Assembly (NCBI RefSeq): GCF_020873875.1
Contig: NZ_JAHWGU010000004.1
Span: 124,001 to 188,000 of the forward strand
Direction of reading: 5' to 3'
Length of the DNA: 64,000 nt
DNA from: Actinoplanes sp. DH11
GTDB lineage: Bacteria > Actinomycetota > Actinomycetes > Mycobacteriales > Micromonosporaceae
Shown here: one piece after another, positions 17,784 to 26,140 of the stretch
How positions within the stretch are numbered: the first letter of the stretch is position 1
Layout of the letters: each line of letters begins with the position of its first letter
Program-made: the position numbers and the translations under genes
The notes under the pieces: model-generated
What the model was told of the DNA's origin: nothing
The model's input: the letters and a program-made list of their open reading frames with translations, nothing else
The model's database searches: none

Positions 17784-19715
17784 TCAGATCCTGGCGGCCT
17801 GCTCCGGCACCACCACGTCCAGACGGGACACCGTCCCCGTCACCTCCCGGGCGATGTCCTGCGCGGTCAGGCCCAGCGACGTGAGGATCTCCGCCCGGGT
17901 GCCGTGCGGGTGGAAGCCGACCGGCACCCCGAAATCGCGCAGCGGCACGGAGACACCGGCGTCCCGCAGCGCGCTCGCCACCGCGTCACCCACACCGCCG
18001 GCGCGCACACCGTCCTCGCACGTCACCACGAGCCGGTGCTGCGCGGCCAGGCCGGTCAGCTCGATCGGCACCGGGCGCACCCAGCGCGGGTCGACGACCG
18101 TCACGCCGTACCCCTGCTCCGTCAGCCGCTCCGCGACCTCCAGGCACAGACCCGCGAACGAGCCCACCGTCACGAGCAGGACATCCTTGCGTACGCCCGC
18201 GGCGGGCTCCCGCAGCACGTCCACCTGGCCCACCCGGCGCAGCGCCGGGGTGTCCGGCGCCACCGAACCGGTCGGGAACCGCACGATCGTCGGGCCGTCG
18301 TCGACCGCGATCGCCTCACGCAGCTCCTCGCGGAGCGTCGCGGCGTCGCGCGGCGCGGCGATCCGCAGACCCGGCACCACACCGAAGACACTCATGTCCC
18401 ACATGCCGTAGTGGCTCGGGCCGTCCGGCCCGGTGATGCCGGCCCGGTCCAGCACGAAGGTCACCGGCAGGTTGTGCATCGCCACGTCCAGCAGCACCTG
18501 GTCGAACGCCCGGTTCAGGAACGTCGCGTACACCGCCACCACCGGGTGCAGCCCACCCATCGCCAGGCCGGCCGCGGAAGTCGCCGCGTGCTGCTCGGCG
18601 ATGCCCACGTCGTACGCCCGCTCCGGGTACTTCTTGGCAAGCGCCGCGATGCCGGTCGGCTCCGCCATCGCGGCAGTGATGCCCACCACGTCCGGCCGCT
18701 CGTCGGCGATCTTCACGAGTTCCTCGGAGAAGACCTTCGTCCACTTCAGCGACGGCTTCGCGGTGAGCGCGCCCGTCTGCGGGTCGAAGGCGCCCGGGCC
18801 GTGCAGGCAGTCCGCCTCGTCCTGCTCGGCCGGCAGATATCCGTACCCCTTGCGAGTCACCGCGTGCACGATCACCGGAGCGTTGAAGCCCTTGGCCCGG
18901 CGCAGCGCCGACTCCATCGCCTGCTGGTCGTGACCGTCCACCGGCCCGATGTACTTCAGGCCCAGGTCCTCGAACATCGGCTGCGGGCTGACCGCGTCCT
19001 TGATGCCCTTCTTGACCGCGTGCAGCACCTCGAAGACCGGCTTGCCCACCACCGGCGTCTGACCCAGCGCGTCCTTGACCAGGTCGAGCACCTTCTCGTA
19101 GCCCGGGTTCAGCCGCAACGTCGACAGGTGGTCGGCGAGCCCGCCGATCGTCGGCGCGTAGGACCGGCCGTTGTCGTTGACCACGATCACCAGGCGGTTG
19201 CGGGTGGCCGCGATGTTGTTGAGCGCCTCCCAGCACATGCCACCCGTCAGCGCCCCGTCACCGACGACCGCGACCACGTGCCGGTCCTCGCCGCGCAGCG
19301 CGAACGCCTTGGCCAGGCCGTCCGCGTAGGACAGGGCCGTGGAGGCGTGCGAGTTCTCGATCAGGTCGTGCTCGCTCTCCGCCTGGCTCGGGTAGCCGGT
19401 CAGGCCACCGCGCTGGCGCAGCAGGTCGAAGCCGTCCTGACGACCGGTCAGAATCTTGTGCACGTACGACTGGTGGCCGGTGTCGAAGAGAATCTTGTCA
19501 CGTGGGGAATCGAAGACCCGGTGCATCGCGAGGGTCGTCTCGACCACACCGAGGTTCGGCCCGAGGTGACCACCGGTGCGCGACACCTTGGCCACGAGGA
19601 AGTCACGAATCTCGGCCGCGAGCAGGGTCAACTGCTCCGCGGACAGTCGCTTGAGATCACCGGGACCGGTGATGCCCGTCAGCAGGCCGGCCGGGGTCGA
19701 GGGGGAGTCGCTCAT
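17784..19715 (-). CDS. dxs: 1-deoxy-D-xylulose-5-phosphate synthase
   Basis: This thiamine-diphosphate enzyme condenses pyruvate and glyceraldehyde-3-phosphate in the first step of the MEP isoprenoid pathway. The 643-residue protein starts at the ATG at 19715 ([12 protein letters not shown]), although the frame stays open upstream. It shows [12 protein letters not shown], the ThDP motif [26 protein letters not shown] with the catalytic glutamate, and [15 protein letters not shown]. It diverges from folD across about 230 bp that includes folD's riboswitch. Confidence 0.97.
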   Translation of the reverse strand: MSDSPSTPAGLLTGITGPGDLKRLSAEQLTLLAAEIRDFLVAKVSRTGGHLGPNLGVVETTLAMHRVFDSPRDKILFDTGHQSYVHKILTGRQDGFDLLRQRGGLTGYPSQAESEHDLIENSHASTALSYADGLAKAFALRGEDRHVVAVVGDGALTGGMCWEALNNIAATRNRLVIVVNDNGRSYAPTIGGLADHLSTLRLNPGYEKVLDLVKDALGQTPVVGKPVFEVLHAVKKGIKDAVSPQPMFEDLGLKYIGPVDGHDQQAMESALRRAKGFNAPVIVHAVTRKGYGYLPAEQDEADCLHGPGAFDPQTGALTAKPSLKWTKVFSEELVKIADERPDVVGITAAMAEPTGIAALAKKYPERAYDVGIAEQHAATSAAGLAMGGLHPVVAVYATFLNRAFDQVLLDVAMHNLPVTFVLDRAGITGPDGPSHYGMWDMSVFGVVPGLRIAAPRDAATLREELREAIAVDDGPTIVRFPTGSVAPDTPALRRVGQVDVLREPAAGVRKDVLLVTVGSFAGLCLEVAERLTEQGYGVTVVDPRWVRPVPIELTGLAAQHRLVVTCEDGVRAGGVGDAVASALRDAGVSVPLRDFGVPVGFHPHGTRAEILTSLGLTAQDIAREVTGTVSRLDVVVPEQAARI

Positions 19716-19850
19716 GGGGCATGAGTCTATCGGTGCCACGGCGCGGCGCACCTTACGCGAACGGCCAGAGCCGATCCTCCACACAACCTCCACAACCACC
19801 GACCGGTCACCCCGGTTGGCCGGGCGGGCCGGCGGTCGGGCATCCTGGAG

Positions 19851-19932
19851 GTCACGCAGCGACTGGCGGCACGGGGATGGTCCAACCATCGGGGAGCTCG
19901 TTGCGGAGAGTCGACCGCCTGGGCTCCCGCGG
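19851..19932 (+). ncRNA. ZTP (pfl) riboswitch upstream of folD
   Basis: The leader holds both conserved ZTP-riboswitch cores: GACTGGCG (19861-19868) and CCATCGGGGAGC (19886-19897), then CCGCCTGGGC (19914-19923). P1 can form between GCAGCG (19856-19861) and CGTTGC (19899-19904), and the P2 stem between GATGGT and ACCATC (19876-19890). The class binds ZTP/ZMP, which builds up when 10-formyl-THF is short, and switches on one-carbon and purine genes; folD is a typical target. The 3' core runs almost directly into the G-rich ribosome-binding region, which suggests control of translation start. Confidence 0.88.
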
Positions 19933-19946
19933 GGGTGATCAGTGTC

Positions 19947-20798
19947 ATGACCGCTCGACTTCTTCCCGGCGCTCCCGTCGCCGAATCCGTGCTCGCCGAC
20001 GTCCGGGCGCGTGTCGCCGCACTCAAGGAACGCGGCGTCCAGCCCAGCCTCGCCACCATCCTGGTCGGCGACGACGACGCCAGCGCCGGATACATCCGGA
20101 TCAAGCAGAAGCAGGCCGCCGACCTCGGCTTCGCCTCACCGCACCGGCACCTCGGCAGCGACGCCACCCAGGCCGACCTGCTCCGCGTCATCGCCGAGTT
20201 CAACGACGACAAAGACGTGCACGGGGTCCTCATCCAGTACCCGATCCCCGGCCACCTCGACTACGACGCGGCACTGCAGACGCTCGACCCCGACAAGGAC
20301 GTCGACGGCATGCACCCGCTCAACATGGGCCGGCTCGCCGTCGGCCTGCCCGGCCCGCTGCCCTGCACCCCCGCCGGCATCGAGGCACTGCTCGCCTTCC
20401 ACGGCGTCGAGATCTCCGGCCGCGAAGTCGTCATCCTCGGCCGCGGAGCCACCCTGGGCCGGCCGCTAGCGATGCTGCTCGCCCAGAAACGCCCCACCGC
20501 CAACGCCGCCGTCACCGTGGTGCACACCGGCGTCAAGGACTGGCCCCGCTACACCTCCCGAGCCGAGATCCTGATCGCCGCCGCCGGCGTCCCCGGCATC
20601 ATCCAGCCCGAACACGTCAAGCCGGGCGCCGTGGTGATCGGGGCCGGGGTGCGCTACGAGGGGCGGCGACTCCTCCCCGACGTGGACGAGGCCTGCGCGG
20701 AGGTGGCGGGGGCCATCACGCCTCGGGTCGGCGGGGTCGGGCCCACGACTGTGGCGATGCTGTTCCGTAACGCGGTTGCCGCGGCTGAGCTGGGCTGA
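19947..20798 (+). CDS. folD: methylenetetrahydrofolate dehydrogenase / methenyl-THF cyclohydrolase
   Basis: This bifunctional cytoplasmic enzyme interconverts 5,10-methylene-THF and 10-formyl-THF using NADP. The ATG at 19947 ([14 protein letters not shown]) gives 283 residues; an in-frame GTG at 19935 is a less likely start. It has the family motif around [15 protein letters not shown] with the catalytic lysine, [25 protein letters not shown] and [14 protein letters not shown]. It is preceded by a ZTP riboswitch. Its stop codon lies in a tail like that after hemQ, followed by a family B hairpin. Confidence 0.96.
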   Translation: MTARLLPGAPVAESVLADVRARVAALKERGVQPSLATILVGDDDASAGYIRIKQKQAADLGFASPHRHLGSDATQADLLRVIAEFNDDKDVHGVLIQYPIPGHLDYDAALQTLDPDKDVDGMHPLNMGRLAVGLPGPLPCTPAGIEALLAFHGVEISGREVVILGRGATLGRPLAMLLAQKRPTANAAVTVVHTGVKDWPRYTSRAEILIAAAGVPGIIQPEHVKPGAVVIGAGVRYEGRRLLPDVDEACAEVAGAITPRVGGVGPTTVAMLFRNAVAAAELG

Positions 20799-20840
20799 GC
20801 TAGCTGGCTGCGCTTTGCTTCGCTGCTAAACGCCTTGTAA

Positions 20841-20915
20841 CCGGTGAGGAGGCAGCTGGTTCTCCGCCACCCGCAAACCCGGCGGGGGTCGGAGAACCAG
20901 TTGCCTCCTCACCGG
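20841..20915. repeat. 26-bp-stem hairpin, family B, copy 2 (downstream of folD)
   Basis: Arms 20841-20866 and 20890-20915 pair at all 26 positions, one of them G-T. The 23-base loop contains CCGCAAACCCGGCGG, close to the loop of the hemQ copy. It starts about 40 bases after the folD stop. It has no T-run, but could end folD transcripts and those of the converging gene. Confidence 0.87.
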
Positions 20916-21056
20916 CGGCGTTTTGCGGGGGCCCGGGGATTACGGACTTTGTCGGTTCTGACTGGTGGCGTGGCGTGGCGGTCGTCTATACGGCGTGGTG
21001 TTTCTTGCTCTTGGCTCTTTGTGGTCAATGGCCGGCTGCGGCGGTTCGTGTGGTGG

Positions 21057-21133
21057 TGTTGATCTGCTAGCGGTGCGAAATTGCTGTGATCATGGGGTTA
21101 TGACCGCGATTTCGTAGCGCCAGCAGATCAACA
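21057..21133. repeat. 77-bp palindromic repeat, family A, copy 2
   Basis: Same length and outer arms as the copies at 176 and 61602. Inside the arms a few bases differ from perfect complementarity. The centre reads TGTGATCATGGGGTTATGACC minus its last base conserved in kind with the other copies, in the same plus-strand direction as both. Confidence 0.92.
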
Positions 21134-21198
21134 TCCCGGCGTGGCGGGCGCGGCTGGCGCGGGGTGCGGCCGGGGCGGCCTGGGAGCGCTGGGGTGGG

Positions 21199-22668
21199 TC
21201 AGGTGGGGAGCAGTAGGGCTACGCACTCTATGTGCTGGGTCATGGGGAAGCAGTCGAAGGCTTTGATCTCGGTGGGGGTGTAGCCCTCGGCCCGGAAGGT
21301 TTTCAGGTCCCGGGCCAGGGCTGCCGGGTCGCAGGCCACGTAGGCGATGGCGCGGGGGGCGGCTGCGGCCACGGCGCGTGCCACCTTGGCGCCGGCGCCG
21401 GCTCGGGGTGGGTCGAGGACTACCAGGTCCACCGGGCCGGTTACCCGGCGGCGAGCCAGGGCGGCGTCCACCTTGGCCGCGACGACCTCGGTGTTCGGGA
21501 GGGCTGCCAGGTTGCGGCGGGCCGCGGCCACGCCGGTCGGTGAGGACTCTACGACGGTGGTGCGGGCGCCGGTGCGTTCGGCCAGGGCGGCCGCGAAGAG
21601 GCCGGCACCGCCGTACAGGTCCCAGGAGATCTCGCCGGGCTCCGGGCGGAGCATCGCCAGCACCGCGCCGACGAGGGTGTCCGCGGCGGCCGGGTGGACC
21701 TGCCAGAAACCTTCCGGCGGTACCCGCCAGGCGCGGCCGCCGGCGATCTCGGAGACCTCGGCGGGGCCGGAGAGGCGGACCAGTGAACCGGGCGCCGGTG
21801 CGTCACCGAGGTCGTCCACCGGGGAACCGGACGGAAGGCTGGACGGACGGCCCGGCGAACGGTCGGACGAGCGACCCGGCGAACGGTCGGACGAGAGGCC
21901 CGACGAGTGGTCGGACGAGGGGCCCGACGAGAGGCCGGACGAGGGGCCCGACGAGAGGCCGGACCGGTCGGCGGACGGGTGGGCCAGCACCGCGACGTCG
22001 CCGCCGGTGGACGCGACCGCCTGGAGGGCGTCCGTGTCCGGCCAGGTGCGGGTGAGCAGGTCGAGTTCCTGGACGGCCGGGTGGGCGATCAGGCAGCGGT
22101 CGATCGGCACCACCTGGTGCGACCGGTGCTGGAGGAGGCCGGGGCGGTCGAGGGCGTCGATCGCGTACCGCACGCGGCTGCGCCAGCCGAGCAGGCGGTC
22201 AGGTCCCGGTTCGGCCGGGCTGCCCTGGGGGCTCGCGGGACGGCCTGATGCGGTCGGTAACGGTTCCACCCGTACAAAAATGCGATCTTGCTCTTCCGGG
22301 GTGAGGCCCGCCAGGCGGGTGAGCTGTTCCCGCACCACGTCGGTCTTCCAGCGCAGCTGGGCGTCGCCGGAGACGTGCTGCAGGTCGCAGCCGCCGCAGC
22401 CGCCGGGGTGGGCGTAGACGCAGGGCGGCGTGACCCGGTCCGGCGAGGCCTCGTGGATCTTCACCGCGTCGGCCCGCAGGTAACCGCGGTGCAGTTCGGT
22501 GATCTCGGCGGTGACGCGTTCGCCGGGCAGCGCGTGCCGGACGAAGACCACCCGGCCGTGCGGGCCGCCGTAGCGGGCGACGCAGTGCCCGCCGTGCGCC
22601 GGAGCGCCCACGGTCAGCTCGATGCGGTCGCCTTCGACCAGGTCCTCGGTGGTCACGGGTGCGGTCAC
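21199..22668 (-). CDS. TRAM-domain, SAM-dependent RNA m5U methyltransferase (RumA/TrmA family)
   Basis: A 489-residue enzyme that methylates uridine in rRNA or tRNA. A TRAM domain (about 5-70) is followed by C83, C91, C94 and C192, the pattern for a 4Fe-4S cluster. The Rossmann domain has DLYGGAGLFAAAL, VVLDPPRAGAG, the nucleophile C446 (YVACDPAALARDL) and the base E481 (HIECVALL). Residues 233-282 are a Ser/Gly/Pro/Asp repeat insertion not found in the core family. The GTG start overlaps the permease stop (GTGA). The exact target nucleotide cannot be told. Confidence 0.9.
   Translation of the reverse strand: MTAPVTTEDLVEGDRIELTVGAPAHGGHCVARYGGPHGRVVFVRHALPGERVTAEITELHRGYLRADAVKIHEASPDRVTPPCVYAHPGGCGGCDLQHVSGDAQLRWKTDVVREQLTRLAGLTPEEQDRIFVRVEPLPTASGRPASPQGSPAEPGPDRLLGWRSRVRYAIDALDRPGLLQHRSHQVVPIDRCLIAHPAVQELDLLTRTWPDTDALQAVASTGGDVAVLAHPSADRSGLSSGPSSGLSSGPSSDHSSGLSSDRSPGRSSDRSPGRPSSLPSGSPVDDLGDAPAPGSLVRLSGPAEVSEIAGGRAWRVPPEGFWQVHPAAADTLVGAVLAMLRPEPGEISWDLYGGAGLFAAALAERTGARTTVVESSPTGVAAARRNLAALPNTEVVAAKVDAALARRRVTGPVDLVVLDPPRAGAGAKVARAVAAAAPRAIAYVACDPAALARDLKTFRAEGYTPTEIKAFDCFPMTQHIECVALLLPT
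21823..21972 (-). repeat. low-complexity in-frame repeat in the methyltransferase gene
   Basis: About 150 bp encode alternating units such as SGLSSGPSS, SSDRSPGR and SSDHSSGL between two structured parts of the enzyme. It keeps the reading frame, so it is probably a tolerated surface loop. Confidence 0.8.
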
Positions 22669-24695
22669 GACGGATCTCCGGAGTCGGTGTCGACGGGCTC
22701 GTCGCTGCGGTTGCGCGGACCGCGCGCCGGCGCGTGGGTGAGCCCGCGGTCGAGGCGGTCGAGGTCACGGTCCTGGCTGGACCGCAGCTGCCAGGGCACG
22801 CTCGTCACCATCACACCCGGTTCGAAGAGCAACCGGCCCTTGATCCGCAGGGCGCTCTGGTTGTGCAGCAGATTCTCCCACCAGCGGCCGACCACGTACT
22901 CCGGCACGAACACGGTGACCACGTCGCGCGGTGAGGCCCGGCGCACACCCTTCACGAAGTCGATGATCGGGCGGGTGATCTCGCGGTACGGGGAGTCGAC
23001 CACCGTGAGCGGCACCGGGATCTGCCGCCGCTCCCACTCCTCCTGAATGGTCCGGGTGTCCTGGTCGTCGACGTTCACCGTGACCGCGGTGATCGAGTCC
23101 GGCCGGGTGGCCTGCGCGTACGCCACCGCGCGCAACGTCGGCATGTGTACCTTGCTGACCAGGACCACGGCGTGGTTGCGGGAGGGCAGGACCGGCCGTT
23201 CCTCGGTCGGCTTGAGCTCCTCGGCGACCCGGGTGTAGTGCCGGTGGATCGCCAGCATCAACCCGTAGATCACGACCATGGCGGCGATCGCGATCCAGGC
23301 GCCGAGCAGGAACTTCGTGATCAGAACCACGATCAGGACGGCGCCGGTGAGCAGCATGCCGAACGTGTTGATCGCCCGGGACCGGAGCATCCGGCGGCGG
23401 CGCTCCGGGTCACGCTGGGTGCGCAGCAGCCGGTTCCAGTGCCGGATCATGCCGGCCTGCGACAGCGTGAACGACACGAAGACACCGACGATGTAGAGCT
23501 GGATGAGCTTCGTGACCTCGGCGTGGAACGCCACGATCAGCACCATCGCGGCGACCGCCAGGAAGGCGATGCCGTTGCTGAACGCCAGCCGGTCGCCGCG
23601 GGTGTGCAGCTGGCGGGGCAGGTACCGGTCCTGGGCGAGGATCGAGCCGAGCACCGGGAAACCGTTGAAGGCGGTGTTCGCGGCCAGGAAGAGGATCAGC
23701 GCGGTGACGGCGCCGACCAGCAGGAGCAGGATCGATCCGTTGCCGAAGACGGTCTCGGCGAGCTGGGTGGTCACGGTCTTCTGCACGTAGTCGGCCGGGC
23801 CGGAGACGATCTGGATGCCCGGGTCCTCCACGTACTGCAGGTGGGTGGCCCGGGCCAGCAGGATGATGCCGACCAGCATCGTGATCGCCAGGCTGCCGAG
23901 CAGCAGCAGCGTGGTGGCGGCGTTCCGGCTCTTCGGCTGCTTGAAGGCCGGCACGCCGTTGGAGATCGCCTCGACACCGGTGAGCGCGGCACAGCCGGAC
24001 GAGAACGTCCGTAGCAGCAGGAACGCGAACCCGAAACTGGTGAGGTGGTGCTCCTCGGCCGCGATCACCAGGTCGGCGCTGGGCGCCCGCAGGTCGTCAC
24101 CGAGCACGTAGACCCGGAACAAGCCGGTCCCGATCATGCCGACGATCACGATGATGAACAGGTAGGTGGGCACGGCGAACGCGGTGCCGGACTCGCGCAG
24201 GCCGCGCAGGTTGAGCGCGCTGAGCACCAGCACCGCGGCGATCGCGATGCCCACCTTGTGCTCCGCGACCCACGGGACCACCGAACCCAGGTTGGTGACG
24301 CCGGACGAGACGGAGACGGCGACCGTGAGGATGTAGTCGACGAGCAGCGCGCTGGCGACGCCGACGCCGGCCTTCGGGCCGAGGTTGACGGTGGCCACCT
24401 CGTAGTCGCCACCGCCGGAGGGGTAGGCGTGCACGTTCTGCCGGTAACTGGCGACCACCGTCACCATCACCACCGCGACGGCGAGTGTCACCCAGGGCGA
24501 GTAGAGGTACGCGGCGGCGCCGGCGATCGAGAGCGTCAGGAGGATCTCGTCGGGGGCGTACGCCACGCTGGAAAGCGCATCGCTGGCGAAGACCGGCAGG
24601 GCGATCCGCTTGGGCAGCAGCGTGTGCTGCAGCTTGTCCGAGCGGAACGGCCGGCCGAGCAGCAGCCGCTTGGCGAGGGAGGTGGTACTTGCCAC
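22665..24695 (-). CDS. APC-superfamily permease, KimA-like (probable potassium uptake)
   Basis: A 676-residue protein. The N-terminal part (about 30-480) has around 12 hydrophobic helices and the signature ALPVFASDALSSVAYAPDEI, followed by a C-terminal cytosolic domain of about 190 residues with HAVVLVSKVHMPTLRAV. This layout matches the KimA/YdaO group, high-affinity K+/H+ symporters in Bacillus. Start is the GTG at 24695; the open frame runs further upstream through the divergent trkA gene. Two RCK (TrkA) proteins encoded alongside support a role in potassium transport. Amino-acid transport remains possible. Confidence 0.82.
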   Translation of the reverse strand: MASTTSLAKRLLLGRPFRSDKLQHTLLPKRIALPVFASDALSSVAYAPDEILLTLSIAGAAAYLYSPWVTLAVAVVMVTVVASYRQNVHAYPSGGGDYEVATVNLGPKAGVGVASALLVDYILTVAVSVSSGVTNLGSVVPWVAEHKVGIAIAAVLVLSALNLRGLRESGTAFAVPTYLFIIVIVGMIGTGLFRVYVLGDDLRAPSADLVIAAEEHHLTSFGFAFLLLRTFSSGCAALTGVEAISNGVPAFKQPKSRNAATTLLLLGSLAITMLVGIILLARATHLQYVEDPGIQIVSGPADYVQKTVTTQLAETVFGNGSILLLLVGAVTALILFLAANTAFNGFPVLGSILAQDRYLPRQLHTRGDRLAFSNGIAFLAVAAMVLIVAFHAEVTKLIQLYIVGVFVSFTLSQAGMIRHWNRLLRTQRDPERRRRMLRSRAINTFGMLLTGAVLIVVLITKFLLGAWIAIAAMVVIYGLMLAIHRHYTRVAEELKPTEERPVLPSRNHAVVLVSKVHMPTLRAVAYAQATRPDSITAVTVNVDDQDTRTIQEEWERRQIPVPLTVVDSPYREITRPIIDFVKGVRRASPRDVVTVFVPEYVVGRWWENLLHNQSALRIKGRLLFEPGVMVTSVPWQLRSSQDRDLDRLDRGLTHAPARGPRNRSDEPVDTDSGDPS

Positions 24696-24806
24696 GAGTG
24701 AAGGGTACGGCTGGACGTCCGGCCGCGTACCCCGCCCCGGACACCGGTGCCGCCAGGCACATGGCAGGCTCACAGTGGTCGGTAGTCGTTCGGGGAGGCA
24801 CGAACC

Positions 24807-25472
24807 GTGCACGTGGTGATCATGGGATGCGGCCGGCTCGGTTCCACGCTGGCCCAGAAGCTCGACGCCGAGGGCCACCAGGTCGCGGTGATCGACCAGA
24901 ACGCGGACGCGTTCCGCCGGCTCGGCGACGGGTTCGGCGGTGTCACCGTCACCGGCATCGGCTTCGACCGGGACGTGCTGCGTGCCGCCGGCATCGAGCG
25001 GGCGGACGCCTTCGCCGCCGTCTCCAGCGGTGACAACTCCAACATCATCTCGGCGCGGCTGGCCCGCGAGACGTTCGGGGTGTCCCGGGTGGTGGCGCGG
25101 ATCTACGACTCCCGCCGCGCCCAGGTCTACGAGCGGCTCGGCATCGCCACCATCGCGACGATCCGGTGGGCCGCCGACCGGATGTTCCGGTTCCTCGCCC
25201 CCGGGGACCGGGTCGAGGTCTTCCGCGACCCGACGAGCGTGGTCAGCATCGTGGAGACGCCGCTGCACCGGGACTGGGTCGGCAAGCAGGTGCGGGCGCT
25301 GGAGGAGCGGACCGGGGCCCGGGTCGCCTACCTGATGCGCTTCGGGATGGGCACCCTGGCGCAGCCCTCCACCGTCCTGCAGGACGGCGACCAGGTCTTC
25401 ATGCTTGTCACCGACGAGACCGCGGCCACCGTGCTGGACATCGCACAGGGCGCCGACAAGGAAGGGCACTGA
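24807..25472 (+). CDS. ceoB: TrkA-type RCK potassium-transport regulator (CeoB-like)
   Basis: A 221-residue cytoplasmic regulatory protein with an N-terminal NAD-binding RCK domain (VVIMGCGRLGSTLAQKL, acidic VIDQNADAF) and a C-terminal RCK_C domain from about 135. GTG at 24807 has GGGGAGG upstream. It is followed after two bases by a second RCK gene, as in the mycobacterial ceoBC pair. It diverges from the KimA-like permease. No TrkH/TrkG subunit lies nearby, so the partner may be the permease. Confidence 0.9.
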   Translation: MHVVIMGCGRLGSTLAQKLDAEGHQVAVIDQNADAFRRLGDGFGGVTVTGIGFDRDVLRAAGIERADAFAAVSSGDNSNIISARLARETFGVSRVVARIYDSRRAQVYERLGIATIATIRWAADRMFRFLAPGDRVEVFRDPTSVVSIVETPLHRDWVGKQVRALEERTGARVAYLMRFGMGTLAQPSTVLQDGDQVFMLVTDETAATVLDIAQGADKEGH

Positions 25473-25474
25473 CC

Positions 25475-26140
25475 ATGCGGATCGCCATCGCCGGGGCCGG
25501 CAACGTGGGCCGGTCGATCGCCCAGGAGCTGATCGGCAACGGTCACGAGGTGATGCTGATCGAGCGGCAGCCGCGGCAGCTCTGCCCGGACCGGGTGCCG
25601 CAGGCCCGCTGGATCCTCGCCGACGCCTGCGAGATGAGCAGCCTGGAAGAGGCCGACCTGGCCTCCTGCGACGTGGTGGTCGCCGCGACCGGCGACGACA
25701 AGGCCAACTTGGTGGTGTCGTTGCTCGCCAAGACCGAGTTCGCGGTCGGCCGGGTGGTGGCGCGGGTCAACCGGGCCGAGAACGAATGGCTCTTCACCGA
25801 GCAGTGGGGCGTCGACGTCTCGGTCAGCAAGCCGCGCCTGATGGCCGCCCTGGTCGAGGAGGCGGTGACGGTCGGCGACCTGGTCCGGCTGATGACGTTC
25901 CGGCAGGGCGAGGCGAACCTCGTGGAGATCACGCTGCCGCGCGACGCGCCGTACGAGGGTCAGCCGATCCGTGACGTGCCGATGCCCCGCGACGCCGCCC
26001 TGGTCGCGATCCTGCGCGGCAAGCGCGTCATGGTGCCGACCCCGGACGACCCGCTCGAGGCCGGTGACGAGCTGATCTTCGTGTGCACCAGCGAGGTCGA
26101 GGACCAGGTCCGCGCCGTGGTGCTCGGGAGCAGCTCCTAG
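25475..26140 (+). CDS. ceoC: TrkA-type RCK potassium-transport regulator (CeoC-like)
   Basis: A second 221-residue RCK protein, paralogous to the one two bases upstream. The nucleotide-binding loop is IAIAGAGNVGRSIAQEL, followed by LIERQPRQL, and RCK_C begins at about 135. The two probably assemble together into a gating ring that senses NAD(H) or a cyclic dinucleotide. Its last bases overlap the converging DUF3159 gene by four. Confidence 0.9.
   Translation: MRIAIAGAGNVGRSIAQELIGNGHEVMLIERQPRQLCPDRVPQARWILADACEMSSLEEADLASCDVVVAATGDDKANLVVSLLAKTEFAVGRVVARVNRAENEWLFTEQWGVDVSVSKPRLMAALVEEAVTVGDLVRLMTFRQGEANLVEITLPRDAPYEGQPIRDVPMPRDAALVAILRGKRVMVPTPDDPLEAGDELIFVCTSEVEDQVRAVVLGSSS

Larger units (their letters stand above)
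20799..21198. other. gene-free convergent gap with composite hairpin element, copy 2
   Basis: The gap between folD and the converging RNA-methyltransferase gene contains no convincing gene. In order it holds the tail resembling that of hemQ (about 20786-20840, beginning in the last folD codons), hairpin B (20841-20915), a 141-base spacer with segments such as CGGCGTGGTGTTTCTTGC that match the minus strand of copy 1, and palindrome A (21057-21133). Confidence 0.75.

Noticed and set aside
17766..19724. 652-residue open frame antisense to dxs
   Set aside because: Shadow of dxs, which is fully supported by motifs on the other strand.
20844..21062. 72-residue open frame downstream of folD
   Set aside because: It runs through hairpin B and the repeat spacer and has no coding character.
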